64,000 bases of DNA from Martelella mediterranea. Its GTDB lineage: Bacteria > Pseudomonadota > Alphaproteobacteria > Rhizobiales > Rhizobiaceae. Numbering within the stretch: the first letter of the stretch is position 1; every line of letters begins with the position of its first letter. A model generated the notes under the pieces. It was not told the origin of the DNA and did no database searches. It saw only the letters and a list, made by a program, of their open reading frames with translations. Made by a program: the position numbers and the translations under genes. Below, one piece after another: positions 27,229 to 36,510 of this stretch. The stretch covers positions 1-64,000 of the forward strand of contig NZ_JAINWJ010000014.1 of the NCBI RefSeq assembly GCF_021021415.1. The letters are read 5' to 3'.

Positions 27229-27253
27229 AACGCCCGAGCATGATCCTTGTTCC
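27229..27253 (-). promoter_or_regulatory. Candidate EcfG-type promoter of the DUF883 operon
   Basis: On the minus strand GGAAC (27253-27249), 16 bases, then CGTT (27232-27229). This is an exact match to GGAAC-N16-CGTT and lies 36 bases before the ATG at 27193. Confidence 0.65.
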
Positions 27254-27280
27254 AGATCAAAGCAACAGGGAACGCGAAAA

Positions 27281-27487
27281 TCAGCCCGCCAGAGCCTGAT
27301 CAGGCCCCTCACGATAAAAGGTTTCCACATGGGTCCGGATGGCAAGGCGCAGTTCTTCCATCGTCTCGTACAGGCGGCCGTCGAGACCGTGCACGTGAAA
27401 CTTCACCGCCACGAATTTCAAGCGACCGTTTTCGGGGATGACGATACCGACCGGCTGGCCGGCGAATTCAACCATCTGCTTTTTCAT
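27281..27487 (-). CDS. Small conserved-type hypothetical protein
   Basis: The product has 68 residues: MKKQMVEFAGQPVGIVIPEN, then a beta-rich stretch and a helical end (MEELRLAIRTHVETFYREG). GGAGGTG lies 8 bases before ATG 27487; the upstream in-frame GTG overlaps that site and is rejected as start. No known domain was recognised. It is separated from the DUF883 operon by its EcfG-like promoter. Confidence 0.55.
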   Translation of the reverse strand: MKKQMVEFAGQPVGIVIPENGRLKFVAVKFHVHGLDGRLYETMEELRLAIRTHVETFYREGPDQALAG

Positions 27488-28030
27488 GAAATGCACCTCC
27501 GACCCTTGAAAAGCGGCCGGCCTCTTATGTTTTAGACGTATGTTTTCAACCTGCGTGTGCAGTCTGACGCATATGAAACCGGGTGCTCCTCAGGGCAAAG
27601 CCAAAGCTGGGCTCCCGGTTGATGGGTCAGGCCGCACTGCCTTTCGAAGGACAGACGCAAAACAGGACATAATTGAGATGTCGGCGTTGAGTGATTTCTA
27701 AAGTATCCATCTCGACGGGCATCGAACGCCTCCTCTCCTTGAAGCGGCACAGGGCCGCATTCCGGTTATCGTGATAGCCAAAACCGGCCACGAATACCAG
27801 AGTTATATTTTACCGATAATGAGGATATTCTTCAAATTCATGACACAATCGCTCGAAAAATTGAAATTTATTTTCCGGGCGAAAGCACCGATGGGTCCGT
27901 AATCCTCCGCCTTCCCATAGATAGCGCGAGGCAAACGACGAACAAGGGCCCGGCCGATAAAATTGACCGCCCGTCAACAAATACAATCCCTGGTGCAGCC
28001 TGAATTATGACCGCGTTGCGGGACGGGGCC
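27488..28030. other. Gap upstream of the small hypothetical gene and downstream of purU
   Basis: This 543-base stretch holds no convincing gene. A 72-codon minus-strand frame (27532-27750) lacks a ribosome site and family-like features. 27780-27880 is unusually AT-rich for the window. No terminator-like hairpin with a T tract was seen at the purU end. Confidence 0.4.
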
Positions 28031-28921
28031 TCAGCCCATCCGCTCGGAGGCGTAGGAGCCCGCGGACGGCGCGAAAATCACCGTGCGGTTGCCGTTGATG
28101 AACACCCGGTGATGGATGTGGGCGTGGATGGCGCGGGCAAGCACCAGCGCCTCGACATCGCGCCCGAGCGCCACATAATCGTCCGGGCTCTGGGCATGGG
28201 TGATGCGCACCGTTTCCTGCTCGATGATCGGCCCCTCGTCGAGATCCGGCGTCACGTAATGCGCCGTCGCGCCGATCAGCTTGACCCCGCGCTGATAGGC
28301 CTGCTTGTAGGGATTGGCGCCCTTGAAGGACGGCAGGAAGGAATGGTGGATATTGATTACCCGCCCCTCCATCTTCCGGCACAGCGTATCGGACAGCACC
28401 TGCATGTAACGCGCCAGCACGACAAGCTCGGTATCGGTCTGCTCGATCAGTTCCATCAGCCGCGCCTCGGCCGCCGCCTTGGTGTCCTTGTTCACCGGGA
28501 TATGGAAGAACGGAATATCATGATTGACCACCAGCTTCTGGTAATCGAGGTGGTTGGAAACGACCCCCACGATATCGATCGGCAGCGCGCCGATGCGCCA
28601 GCGATAGAGCAGGTCGTTGAGGCAATGGCCGAACCGCGACACCATGATCAACGTCTTGATCTTGTATGCGCCGTCATGGAATTTGTAATCCATCGAGAAC
28701 GGCGCCGCGATCGCCTCGAAACCATCCCTGAGACTATCGAGGCCGGCGCCGGTTTCGGAAATGAAGCTGATGCGGATGAAAAAACGGCCGGTGTCCAGAT
28801 CGTCATATTGCGAACTGTCGATGATGTTGCAGCCCTCGGCGGCGAGATAGCCGGAGATCGCGGCAACGATGCCACGCGTGGAAGGGCAGGTCACCGTAAG
28901 CACATAATTATTCATAGCCAT
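28031..28921 (-). CDS. purU: Formyltetrahydrofolate deformylase
   Basis: The product is about 296 residues. An N-terminal ACT domain (VLTVTCPSTRGIVAAISGYLA) precedes a formyl-transferase domain with VVSNHLDYQ, IPFFHIPV, and INIHHSFLPSFKG (catalytic His) and GATAHYVTPDLDEGPII (Asp). PurU hydrolyses 10-formyl-THF to formate and THF, balancing one-carbon pools. The first ATG is followed two codons later by a second (MAMNN), and either could start. A GC hairpin (CGGCAGCG, 28977-28984, pairing with 28993-29000) lies in its likely 5' leader. Confidence 0.94.
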   Translation of the reverse strand: MAMNNYVLTVTCPSTRGIVAAISGYLAAEGCNIIDSSQYDDLDTGRFFIRISFISETGAGLDSLRDGFEAIAAPFSMDYKFHDGAYKIKTLIMVSRFGHCLNDLLYRWRIGALPIDIVGVVSNHLDYQKLVVNHDIPFFHIPVNKDTKAAAEARLMELIEQTDTELVVLARYMQVLSDTLCRKMEGRVINIHHSFLPSFKGANPYKQAYQRGVKLIGATAHYVTPDLDEGPIIEQETVRITHAQSPDDYVALGRDVEALVLARAIHAHIHHRVFINGNRTVIFAPSAGSYASERMG

Positions 28922-29236
28922 CTCCCATTCCTAGAGCGCCAGCCTGTCGCGGCGGCCGATCGGTCATAAAAGCTTGCGGCAGCGCTTTCAACCGCTGCCG
29001 TGTCCAGCGCATCAGACTATGGGCTGGGCTGTCACGCTTTTGCATTGGCGACGCATAAAGGTCGATTGCCGCCACGCAAGCAGGCTAAGGTCGGTCATAA
29101 CTGGAAAAACGACGGCCGGGAAACCAAATAAGATATGTCGCCGTATCATTGACAAAGGTGTGCGCTATATTCCTGTTAATTCATCGCTGCTACCATAGAG
29201 GCGCCATCCGATGGAGCCATGTCCGGAGTTTTGTGA
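28922..29236. other. Divergent intergenic region purU / GH5 gene
   Basis: The 315 bases contain an 8-bp GC stem with 8-base loop at 28977-29000, and, nearer the GH5 gene, AT-rich sequence around 29120-29180 (with TTGACA at 29149-29155) that probably carries its promoter. No gene is evident. Confidence 0.4.
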
Positions 29237-30334
29237 ATGCCAAGTCTGAAAGGGTTTCTGCCGTGCCCCAGCGCCTCTGCCAGCCTCGGGAAGCTGTTTT
29301 TTACGGCGGCTGTTTCGCTGACCGCCCTTTCGGTTTCGGTGCAGGCCGGCATGGCCGCCGATTGTGAGATGAGCCTGCGCGGCATCAATGTCGCCGGCGC
29401 CGAGTTCGGCAAGCCGGGCGATCCCTATGGCGAGGGCTACATCTACCCCACCAAGGAAACCATCGATTCGCTTGCCAGCGACAAGTTCAACGCCATCCGC
29501 CTGCCCTTCCTGTGGGAGCGTCTTCAGCCGCAGTTGAACGGCATACTGGATTCCACGGAGCTGTCGCGCATTCAGCAAACGGTGGACGACGCCCATGCCA
29601 ACAACATGGTGGTAATCCTCGATCCCCATAATTACGCGCGTTATCGCGGCGAGGTGATCGGCAGCCCCAACGTGCCGGTCGACGCCTTCGCCGATTTCTG
29701 GAAGCGCCTTGGCGCCGTGTTCGCCAATGACGAGGATGTAATCTTCGGCCTGATGAACGAGCCGCATGATATCGAAGCCGTGGACTGGCTGACGGCGGCC
29801 AACGCGGCGCTGAAGTCGATCCGCGATATCGGCGCCGGCAATCTCGTGCTCGTGCCCGGCACCGCCTGGTCCGGCGCGCATAGCTGGAGCCAGGATTTCT
29901 ACGGCAACTCCAATGCATCGGTGATGATCGGAGTGCAGGACCCCGTCGACAATTTCGCCTTCGAAGTGCACCAATATGCCGATGACGATTTTTCGGGCAA
30001 AGCCGACAACTGCAACAAGATCGATGGCGCCGTCAGCGCGGTACAGAGCTTCACCAACTGGCTGAACGCCAATGACTACCAGGGCTTTCTCGGCGAGTTC
30101 GGCACTACCGACCAGCTCTCCTGCCTCAAGGGGCTGAAGCAGATGGTCGACATCATCGAGCAAAATCCCAAGGCCTGGATCGGATGGGCATACTGGGCAA
30201 GCGGCGAATGGTGGCCGAAGAATTCGCCGATGATCATCCAGCCGGATCTGCGCAATGGCGGCAAGGCGCAGCTCACCACGCTGCAGCCGGTCCTGAACGA
30301 GCCGGACACGCGGCTTGCCTGCAACGCCCACTGA
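29237..30334 (+). CDS. Secreted glycoside hydrolase family 5 endoglucanase
   Basis: The product has 365 residues. A long signal peptide (to about residue 41, VQAGMAA) leads to a GH5 barrel: [32 protein letters not shown] (acid/base E175), [10 protein letters not shown] and GFLGEFGT (nucleophile E287), then [11 protein letters not shown]. The pattern fits the GH5_5-type cellulases such as rhizobial CelC-like enzymes. No carbohydrate-binding module is present. Endo-beta-1,4-glucanase activity is a family-based inference; a role in trimming its own cellulose or in plant-wall entry is possible. Confidence 0.88.
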   Translation: MPSLKGFLPCPSASASLGKLFFTAAVSLTALSVSVQAGMAADCEMSLRGINVAGAEFGKPGDPYGEGYIYPTKETIDSLASDKFNAIRLPFLWERLQPQLNGILDSTELSRIQQTVDDAHANNMVVILDPHNYARYRGEVIGSPNVPVDAFADFWKRLGAVFANDEDVIFGLMNEPHDIEAVDWLTAANAALKSIRDIGAGNLVLVPGTAWSGAHSWSQDFYGNSNASVMIGVQDPVDNFAFEVHQYADDDFSGKADNCNKIDGAVSAVQSFTNWLNANDYQGFLGEFGTTDQLSCLKGLKQMVDIIEQNPKAWIGWAYWASGEWWPKNSPMIIQPDLRNGGKAQLTTLQPVLNEPDTRLACNAH

Positions 30335-30337
30335 AGT

Positions 30338-31408
30338 CTAGCTTCCGGCAACGGGCGCCCATAGCACGTCCTCGATGCGGCGGGCTCCGGTGGCGAGCAT
30401 CACCAGCCTGTCGAAGCCGAGCGCGATGCCGCTTGCCGGCGGCATGAACCCGAGCGAGTCGAGAAAGTCCTCGTCGATCGGATAGGTCTCGCCGTAGATG
30501 CGCTGCTTTTCCGCCATGTCGGCGACGAAGCGCCGGCGCTGCTCGTCGGCATCTGTCAGTTCGCCAAAGCCATTGGCAAGCTCCACCCCGCAGACATAGA
30601 GCTCGAAACGCTCGCTGACCCGCGGATCGGCCTCGCTCTTGCGCGCGAGCGCCGCCTCGCAGGCGGGATAGGCATCCAGCACCGTGGCCGCCCCGTGGCC
30701 GAGTTCCGGCTCGACCTTTTCCACCAGCACGCGCGAAAACATGTCCGACCAGCTATCGTCCGGGCCATAGCGAAGCCCCGCCTTGACCATGCGGGCGGCC
30801 AGCGCACCCCGGTCCCCTTCCCCGTCATTACCGATCGTTGTCAGAAGCTCGATCCCCGCATAGCGCTCGAAGGCCTCGGCAACGCTTACCCTTTGGATGG
30901 CAGCGAACGGGTCGCAGGTTCTGCCGCGCCACGAGAACTGCGTCGCACCCGCCGCCTTTGCCGCCAGCGCCAGCAGCGCCTGGCAATCCTCAAACAACCG
31001 CTCATAGGGCGCGCTAGCACGATACCATTCCACCATGGTGAATTCGGGATGGTGCAGCGGTCCGCGCTCGCGATTGCGATAGACGCGGGAGAAGCACACC
31101 AGCCGCTCCTCGCCCGCCGCCAGCAGTTTTTTGGCGGTGAATTCCGGCGATGTGTGGAGATACATCGGCCGTCCAGCGCCGTCATTGCCAATCATGTTGG
31201 CGGCGAAGGCATGGAGATGGGTCTCGTTTCCGGGCGAGACCTGCAGCGCCGGCACATCGGCCTCGATGAAATCCTCGGCGGCAAACCAGCCGCGCATCGC
31301 CGCCATCATCCGGTTGCGGGCGAGGAGCGCCGGCCGGCGGTCGGCATGGCGGTCGGGACGCCACCACGCTCCGTCGCCCGCATCTCTTCTGTCAGTCAGC
31401 TTGTTCAT
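30338..31408 (-). CDS. epmA: EF-P-(R)-beta-lysine ligase EpmA (GenX/PoxA)
   Basis: The product has 356 residues, a truncated class II lysyl-tRNA synthetase core lacking the anticodon-binding domain. Motif 2 reads RVYRNRERGPLHHPEFTMVEW, motif 3 ASGIALGFDRLVML. It attaches beta-lysine to the conserved lysine of EF-P. ATG 31408 gives the family N-terminus; the upstream extension to 31489 is not conserved-looking. It is head to head with efp across 133 bases, which supports the assignment over a tRNA synthetase paralogue. No epmB (lysine 2,3-aminomutase) is in the window. Confidence 0.93.
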   Translation of the reverse strand: MNKLTDRRDAGDGAWWRPDRHADRRPALLARNRMMAAMRGWFAAEDFIEADVPALQVSPGNETHLHAFAANMIGNDGAGRPMYLHTSPEFTAKKLLAAGEERLVCFSRVYRNRERGPLHHPEFTMVEWYRASAPYERLFEDCQALLALAAKAAGATQFSWRGRTCDPFAAIQRVSVAEAFERYAGIELLTTIGNDGEGDRGALAARMVKAGLRYGPDDSWSDMFSRVLVEKVEPELGHGAATVLDAYPACEAALARKSEADPRVSERFELYVCGVELANGFGELTDADEQRRRFVADMAEKQRIYGETYPIDEDFLDSLGFMPPASGIALGFDRLVMLATGARRIEDVLWAPVAGS

Positions 31409-31541
31409 ATCGGTTTCCGAAGCCTCACAGGCGGTTTGCCGCGTTTGGCACTGGCATTCAGGTGCGATTTGCGTTAGTCCCGCTCTCACAATTCATAAGG
31501 GATTGCGGCCTCGGGCCGCGCTGAGATAGCAAGGAAGTTTC

Positions 31542-32111
31542 ATGGTCAAGGTCATCGCCTCGTCGCTGCGCAAGGGTAATGTCGTCGATGTCGACGGCAA
31601 GCTCTATGTCGTGCTCACCGCCCAGAATTTTCACCCCGGCAAGGGCACGCCCGTTACCCAGGTGGACATGCGCCGGATCGCCGACGGCGTCAAGGTTTCG
31701 GAGCGCTGGAAGACGACGGAACAGGTCGAGCGCGCCTTCGTCGAGGACAATGACCACACCTTCCTCTACGCCGATGGCGAAGGCTATCACTTCATGAACC
31801 CGGAGACCTACGACCAGCTCACCATGAGCGCGGACGATGTCGGCGATGCCGCCGCCTATCTCTCCGAAGGCATGACGGTGGTCCTGTCGATCCACGAAGG
31901 CATTGCGATCGCCCTCGAACTGCCGCGCCAGGTGACGCTCGAAATCACCGAGACCGAGCCGGTGGTCAAGGGCCAGACGGCCTCGTCCTCCTACAAGCCG
32001 GCCATGCTTTCCAACGGCCTGCGCACCATGGTGCCACCCCATATCGACGCCGGCACCCGCGTTGTGATCCTCACCGAAGACGGCTCCTACGTGGAACGCG
32101 CCAAGGACTGA
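31542..32111 (+). CDS. efp: Translation elongation factor P
   Basis: The product has 189 residues with three beta-barrel domains: KOW-like N-domain, OB central domain and C-terminal domain ending [19 protein letters not shown]. The modifiable lysine is K34 in FHPGKGTP, the same number as in E. coli. EF-P relieves ribosome stalling at polyproline. Divergent epmA supplies the modification enzyme. AAGGAAG is just before the ATG. Confidence 0.96.
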   Translation: MVKVIASSLRKGNVVDVDGKLYVVLTAQNFHPGKGTPVTQVDMRRIADGVKVSERWKTTEQVERAFVEDNDHTFLYADGEGYHFMNPETYDQLTMSADDVGDAAAYLSEGMTVVLSIHEGIAIALELPRQVTLEITETEPVVKGQTASSSYKPAMLSNGLRTMVPPHIDAGTRVVILTEDGSYVERAKD

Positions 32112-32143
32112 GCGGTATTCGTTCCGCGAACCTTCCAGCAAAT

Positions 32144-32200
32144 AATCTCTCCCCTTGAGGGAGAGATGCTCCGACAGGGGCAGAGAGGGGTGAACCCTCT
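32144..32200 (+). repeat. Partial mosaic repeat module
   Basis: The AATCTCTCCCC-TGAGGG-AGAGATG stem followed by GACAGGGGCAGAGAGGGGTG resembles one end of the full repeats at 32284 and 39684 but is diverged and short. It is similar to rhizobial intergenic mosaic elements. Confidence 0.6.
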
Positions 32201-32283
32201 TCGAGAGTGCGGTGAATGCGGCTTATGCGCGTTACCCTTAAAGCGACACCGCAATCGCCGGTGGCTTCACCCGCATAGCCCTC

Positions 32284-32426
32284 AATCTTCTCGCCCCGGA
32301 GGGGAGAGATGTCGCGAAAGCGACAGTGAGGGGGAGTCCATCCCCGCGAATGCCCTCACGATTTGATACGCTGCACCACCCTCACTGCCCCTTTCGGGGC
32401 ATCTCTCCCGCCAGCGGGAGAGAGTA
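32284..32426 (-). repeat. Intergenic mosaic repeat, copy 1
   Basis: A 143-base unit ending in two hairpin-forming blocks (GCCCCGGAGGGGAGAGATG with GTCGCGAAAGCGAC, and CCCCTTTCGGGG with CTCTCCCGCCAGCGGGAGAG). Its reverse complement matches 39684-39827 with about a dozen substitutions and one length difference by eye. It is reminiscent of RIME-type elements of Rhizobiaceae. Confidence 0.85.
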
Positions 32427-32456
32427 ATGGGAGCAAGCCGCCAGTATCACCGGCCC

Positions 32457-33146
32457 TCACCCCCTCATCGCCGCAGCGATTTCCTCCACCACCGCATTAC
32501 CCTCATGCTCGCTCTTCCTGGCGCGCATGAAACAGGCTTCCGATTTCAGGATCAGCCCGTCGGACAAAATCTTGAGGTGGTTGGCCCTGAGCGTCGAGCC
32601 GGTGGAGGTGATGTCGACGATGATATCGGCCTGGCCGGCCATCGGCGCGCCCTCGGTGGCGCCGAGGCTTTCGACGATGCGGTAGAGCTGGATGCCGTGG
32701 GTGGCGGTGAAGAACTGCTGCGTCAGCCGCCAGAATTTCGTGGCGATCGCCAGCCGGCGGCCATGGCGGCTGCGGAACTCGGCGGCGACGTCGTTGAGGT
32801 CGGCCATGGTATCGACATCGAGCCAGATTTCCGGCACGGCGACCACGACATCGGCCTGGCCGAAGCCGAGGCGCGAGACGATCTCGACGCGGGCGTCGGC
32901 ATTGGCGACATTCTCGCGCACGACATCCTCGCCGGTCACGCCGAAATCGACGGCGCCGCTGCCGACCTCGCGCGCAATCTCGGAGGCCGAGAGAAACGCG
33001 ATCTCGATATCGCCGCGCCCTTCGATCTGGCCGCGATAGGAGCGGCTGTTGCCATTGGTCACGACCGTGAGGCCGGCCGCCTTCAGCGCCTGTTCCGCGC
33101 CTTCCTTGATGCGCCCCTTGGAGGGCAGGGCAATGGTGACGGTCAT
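32457..33146 (-). CDS. hisG: ATP phosphoribosyltransferase, short form catalytic subunit
   Basis: The product has 229 residues. [14 protein letters not shown] at the N-terminus and the PRPP-site region [15 protein letters not shown] near the C-terminus mark HisG. The C-terminal ACT-like regulatory domain of long HisG is absent, so this is the short HisG_S type that needs HisZ. Its ATG overlaps the hisZ stop by 4 bases. It catalyses the first step of histidine synthesis from ATP and PRPP. Confidence 0.95.
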   Translation of the reverse strand: MTVTIALPSKGRIKEGAEQALKAAGLTVVTNGNSRSYRGQIEGRGDIEIAFLSASEIAREVGSGAVDFGVTGEDVVRENVANADARVEIVSRLGFGQADVVVAVPEIWLDVDTMADLNDVAAEFRSRHGRRLAIATKFWRLTQQFFTATHGIQLYRIVESLGATEGAPMAGQADIIVDITSTGSTLRANHLKILSDGLILKSEACFMRARKSEHEGNAVVEEIAAAMRG

Positions 33147-34282
33147 CGGATATCCTTGGCTTGGCTGCCTGCCCGCTCGATCCGGTCGAGCCAGAGGGAG
33201 AACCCGACCGCAGGAATATGGCCGCTTGCGCCGAGCAGCGTCAGCAGCCGGTCATAGCGCCCGCCGCCGGCCAGAAGTGCCGCGCGCGGACCGGCTTCGG
33301 TGATCTCGAAGACGAGGCCGGTGTAATAATCGAGCGGCCGCCCGAAGGCGGCGCGATAGGTGATGTCGGCAACGGCAACGCCGCTTTCCGCGATCGCCGC
33401 GATCCGGTTTTCGAAGGCGGCAATCGCCGAACCGATGTCGAGGCCGAATTTCTCCGCGAAACCGGTGAGCGCATCCGACGCCTGATCGAGACCGATATCG
33501 AGCGACAGGAACGTCGTGAGCGCGTCCAGCGCCTCGGCATCCAAGCTGGTGACCGACAGCGCCAGCTTTTCCTTCAGCCGCCGCGCGATTTCCTCCGGGC
33601 TGCGACTGGCATTGGTGGAATAGCCGGTCGCCTGCATGGTCTCGTCAATATGCGCGATCAGCCCGGCCTCGTCGCCATCGGCGAGGAAACCGGCAACGCG
33701 CCGGTCGAGCCCGCCGACCGGCTGCGGCCGGGCAAGGGCGTCGAGCAGCGTTTCCAGCCGCTTCTGATTGCCGAAGGCATGGATCAGCCGCTTCTGCCAG
33801 CCGCCCGGCAGGCCGAGCGCGCCGACGACCGCTTCGAAAAGGTTCTGGTCGCCGAGCGTGACCGCAAACCGCACATCCGGCAGACATTCGCGCAGGATAC
33901 CGAGCGCATCGGCAATCGCGCGGGCATCGGCCTTTGCGAAATCGGCGCTGCCGAGATCCTCGATACCTGCCTGGAAAAACTCCGACGCGCCATCATCGCG
34001 CGCCTGACGGAACACCATGCCGCAATAGGCATAGCGCTTCGGCGTGCCGGCATTGTTCTCGATATGATGGGCGCAGACGGGAATGGTGAATTCCGGGCGC
34101 AGGCAAAGGCTTTCGCCGGTCTCGCTCTCGGTCATGAAGATGCGGCGGCGCAGCGCCTCGCCGGCCATATCCAGAAACGGCGCTGCCGGCTGGATGACCG
34201 GGATATCGGTCAACGCCGTGTCGCGCGCCGCGAAGGCTTGAAGGATGGCGCCGGCGCAATCCGGCAAGCTGGTGGACGGCAT
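33143..34282 (-). CDS. hisZ: ATP phosphoribosyltransferase regulatory subunit HisZ
   Basis: The product has 379 residues, a catalytically inactive histidyl-tRNA-synthetase paralogue. The class II core shows [21 protein letters not shown] (motif 2 region), [21 protein letters not shown], and [14 protein letters not shown] with GGGRYDRLL (motif 3 region). The anticodon-binding domain is missing. It forms the hetero-octamer with HisG_S and senses histidine. Gene order hisZ-hisG is usual in Rhizobiales, often with hisS just upstream; hisS is not adjacent here. Confidence 0.93.
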   Translation of the reverse strand: MPSTSLPDCAGAILQAFAARDTALTDIPVIQPAAPFLDMAGEALRRRIFMTESETGESLCLRPEFTIPVCAHHIENNAGTPKRYAYCGMVFRQARDDGASEFFQAGIEDLGSADFAKADARAIADALGILRECLPDVRFAVTLGDQNLFEAVVGALGLPGGWQKRLIHAFGNQKRLETLLDALARPQPVGGLDRRVAGFLADGDEAGLIAHIDETMQATGYSTNASRSPEEIARRLKEKLALSVTSLDAEALDALTTFLSLDIGLDQASDALTGFAEKFGLDIGSAIAAFENRIAAIAESGVAVADITYRAAFGRPLDYYTGLVFEITEAGPRAALLAGGGRYDRLLTLLGASGHIPAVGFSLWLDRIERAGSQAKDIR

Positions 34283-34360
34283 GGATGGACGGTCTCTTCT
34301 GTTCGCCGCAACCGATGACCATCCTTTGCGGCAAATGTCAACGATTGCGGGCCGAAAAGC

Positions 34361-34723
34361 TCACGCGATCGCCTGCATCAACTCGATGCGATTGCCGAAG
34401 GGGTCGTAGACATAAGTCCGCAAAAAACCTTCCAGTGGCGCGTCGGCCTTCACCGCGTAGCCGGCCTTCGAGACCCGTGCGGCGAGCGTACCGACATCGT
34501 CGACCAGAATGGCCGGATGCGCCTTGCGGGCGGGCCGGAAATCCTTCTCAACGCCGAGATGGATACGCAGCCCATCCGCCTCGAAACAGCAGCCGCCGCG
34601 CGGTTTCAGATTGTCGGGCTTTTCCACTTCGGGCACGCCGAGAACATCCCGATAGAAGGCGCGCGCCCGATCCTGGCCGCCGGCCGGCATGGCAAGCTGC
34701 ACGTGATGGATCGCCTTCAGCAT
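34361..34723 (-). CDS. VOC / glyoxalase family protein
   Basis: The product has 120 residues with two beta-alpha-beta-beta-beta modules. It starts MLKAIHHVQLAMPAGG (metal-ligand His), with ARAFYRDVLGVPEVEKP and ends TYVYDPFGNRIELMQ (Glu ligand), the typical VOC closing motif. The likely metal ligands of a glyoxalase-like fold are present, but the substrate is unknown. AAAGGAGG precedes the ATG. It follows the class III aminotransferase by 17 bases on the same strand and may be read with it. Confidence 0.85.
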   Translation of the reverse strand: MLKAIHHVQLAMPAGGQDRARAFYRDVLGVPEVEKPDNLKPRGGCCFEADGLRIHLGVEKDFRPARKAHPAILVDDVGTLAARVSKAGYAVKADAPLEGFLRTYVYDPFGNRIELMQAIA

Positions 34724-34740
34724 CGCGCCTCCTTTCGTCT

Positions 34741-36111
34741 CTATCCCAGAACTGCAGTCACCGCCTTCTTCGTGGCCGCCACGATCTGGTCGGCCTCGTC
34801 GCGCGTCAGGCAGAGCGGCGGGGCATAGCCCAGGATATCGCCCTCCGGCATGGCGCGGGCGATGACGCCTTCGGAAATCAGCGCGGCGGCAAGGTTGGGG
34901 CCGACCTTTTCGGACGGATCGTAGAAAGTCCGGCTGTCGCGGTCCCTGACGAATTCGACGGCCATCAGCATGCCCTCGCCGCGAATATCGCCGACATGGG
35001 GATGATCGGCAAGCGCGTCCTTCATCGCGGTGCGCAGATAGGCCCCGGTTTCGGCGGCATTTTTCACCAGACCCAGCTCATCGATCAGCTTCAGGTTGGC
35101 AACGCCTGCGGCAGCCCCGATCGGATGGGCGGAATAGGTCCAGCCATGGCCGATCGGGCCGTTTTCATCCGTGCCCTGTTCCAGCACCTTCCAGACCTTG
35201 TCGGAAACGATCGTGCCGGAGAGCGGCGCATAGGCCGAGGTCAGGCCCTTGGCAATGGTGATCAGGTCGGGCTTCAGGTCGTAGTGATCAGAGCCGAACA
35301 TCGAGCCGAGCCGGCCGAAGCCGGTGACGACCTCGTCGGCGATCAGCAGGATATCATGCTTTTCCAGCACCGCCGAAATCGCCTTCCAGTAACCCTCCGG
35401 CGGCGGCACGATGCCGCCGGTGCCCAGCACCGGCTCGCCGATGAAAGCCGCGATCGTATCCGCGCCCTCGCGTTCGATCCGCATTTCCAGCTCGGCAACG
35501 CAATGGGCGACGAAATCGGCCTCGCTCATCGCAAGGTCCTTGCGGCGGTAATAATAAGGCGCGGTGGTGTGGAACACCCGTTCCAGCGGCAGGTCGAACT
35601 TCCTCTGGAAGCCGGCAAGGCCGGTGAGCGACCCGGTCATCAGGCCCGAGCCGTGATAGCCGCGCCAGCGCGAGATGATCTTCTTCTTTTCCGGCCGCCC
35701 GAGGATGTTGTTGTAGTACCAGATGAGCTTGATATTGGTCTCGTTGGCATCCGATCCCGACAGGCCAAAATAGACCTTGGACATATGGTCCGGCGCGCGG
35801 TCGATGACCATCTTCGCCAAGTTGATCGAGGCCTCTGTGCCATGGCCGGCATAGGCGTGGTAATAGGCAAGCTCCTTCGCCTGCTCGGCAATCGCCTCGA
35901 TAATGCTTTCCCGCCCGTAGCCGACATTGACGCAATAGAGCCCGCCGAAACCGTCCAGCAGCCTGTTGCCGTCGCGATCCTCGATGAACACGCCCTTGGC
36001 CGTCTTCACGATCCGGCTCGGACTTTCGCCGCGCGCATGTTGGGCGAGATGGGTGGAGGGATGGAAGAAATTCTCGCGGTCGAAGCGGTCGAGCTGGTCG
36101 TTGGTAAGCAT
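34741..36111 (-). CDS. Class III pyridoxal-phosphate aminotransferase (DoeD-like)
   Basis: The product has 456 residues. Motifs are GLYCVNVGYGRESI, FGLSGSDANETNIKL, SRWRGYHGSG, LLIADEVVTGFGRLG (PLP Asp), and TIAKGLTSAYAPLSG (Schiff-base Lys). Closest resemblance is to omega-amino acid:pyruvate and diaminobutyrate aminotransferases, including DoeD of ectoine catabolism. ATG 36111 was chosen because an upstream frame would cover the operator palindrome at 36158. It is divergent from the M24 hydrolase-deacylase-GntR operon and carries the same operator, so it is probably part of one catabolic module. Confidence 0.88.
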   Translation of the reverse strand: MLTNDQLDRFDRENFFHPSTHLAQHARGESPSRIVKTAKGVFIEDRDGNRLLDGFGGLYCVNVGYGRESIIEAIAEQAKELAYYHAYAGHGTEASINLAKMVIDRAPDHMSKVYFGLSGSDANETNIKLIWYYNNILGRPEKKKIISRWRGYHGSGLMTGSLTGLAGFQRKFDLPLERVFHTTAPYYYRRKDLAMSEADFVAHCVAELEMRIEREGADTIAAFIGEPVLGTGGIVPPPEGYWKAISAVLEKHDILLIADEVVTGFGRLGSMFGSDHYDLKPDLITIAKGLTSAYAPLSGTIVSDKVWKVLEQGTDENGPIGHGWTYSAHPIGAAAGVANLKLIDELGLVKNAAETGAYLRTAMKDALADHPHVGDIRGEGMLMAVEFVRDRDSRTFYDPSEKVGPNLAAALISEGVIARAMPEGDILGYAPPLCLTRDEADQIVAATKKAVTAVLG

Positions 36112-36157
36112 CGTATCCTCGTGCTGTGAAAAGGGCTTGCGCGCCGTGTTGAAAACG

Positions 36158-36171
36158 TGTTGTATACAACA
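36158..36171. promoter_or_regulatory. GntR-type operator, aminotransferase side
   Basis: TGTTGTATACAACA is a perfect 14-bp palindrome, 47 bases before the aminotransferase ATG. It shares its half-sites TGTTGT/ACAACA with the site at 36511. FCD-type GntR regulators typically bind TTGT-N-ACAA sites. Confidence 0.7.
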
Positions 36172-36235
36172 TCGAGAGAGAATGCAAAGCGGAACACTCT
36201 GCACGTGAATATCGCGAGTCCTCTCCTCCCTTTCT

Positions 36236-36264
36236 GCGTCATCCTCGGGCTTGACCCGAGGATC
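36236..36264 (+). repeat. Palindromic repeat CCTCGGG type, copy 1
   Basis: A 29-base unit with core ATCCTCGGGCTTGACCCGAG; it is itself nearly palindromic and is the reverse complement of 36360-36388. A related core occurs at 57728-57750. Confidence 0.8.
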
Positions 36265-36359
36265 CAACCACGTGTGTCGCGAGCGGCGTTGGCGGGTGGA
36301 GCGCATTGGGAATGCGAGGCGCAAGAACACGCACCTCCTCTCGTGGGGAGATGGGATTA

Positions 36360-36388
36360 GATCCTCGGGTCAAGCCCGAGGATGACGC
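36360..36388 (-). repeat. Palindromic repeat CCTCGGG type, copy 2
   Basis: Exact inverted copy of 36236-36264, with 95 bases between them. The pair could form a long stem in RNA read through from either side. It probably acts as a dispersed rhizobial-type repeat. Confidence 0.8.
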
Positions 36389-36410
36389 CCGAAGAGAGGC
36401 TGGCACAAAA

Positions 36411-36437
36411 CAATCTCCCCCTCAAAGGGGGGAGATC
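36411..36437. repeat. CT/AG-rich hairpin of the mosaic repeat family
   Basis: ATCTCCCCCT-CAA-AGGGGGGAGAT forms a short stem-loop similar to the ends of the mosaic repeats at 32284 and 39684. It is likely a solo module. Confidence 0.5.
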
Positions 36438-36510
36438 GGCGCTACTGGCAGGTCGATTGAGATGGCAGAGCCTATGATTCAATAAATGTGGGAAAACGTG
36501 TCACATCCAC

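Larger units (their letters stand above)
32112..32456. other. Repeat-filled gap between efp and hisG
   Basis: The 345 bases are largely composed of CTCTCCC/GGGAGAG mosaic modules: a partial copy at 32144-32200 and a full copy at 32284-32426. No gene was seen. Confidence 0.7.

Noticed and set aside
27532-27750. 72-codon minus-strand frame
   Set aside because: No ribosome site, odd composition, and no link to its neighbours.
30338-31408. Second lysyl-tRNA synthetase
   Set aside because: It lacks the N-terminal anticodon-binding domain and is divergent from efp, which defines EpmA.
32144-32426. Possible CRISPR-like array from recurring CTCTCCC/GGGAGAG blocks
   Set aside because: Blocks are irregularly spaced, inverted and form hairpins. 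There are no uniform repeats with unique spacers and no cas genes.
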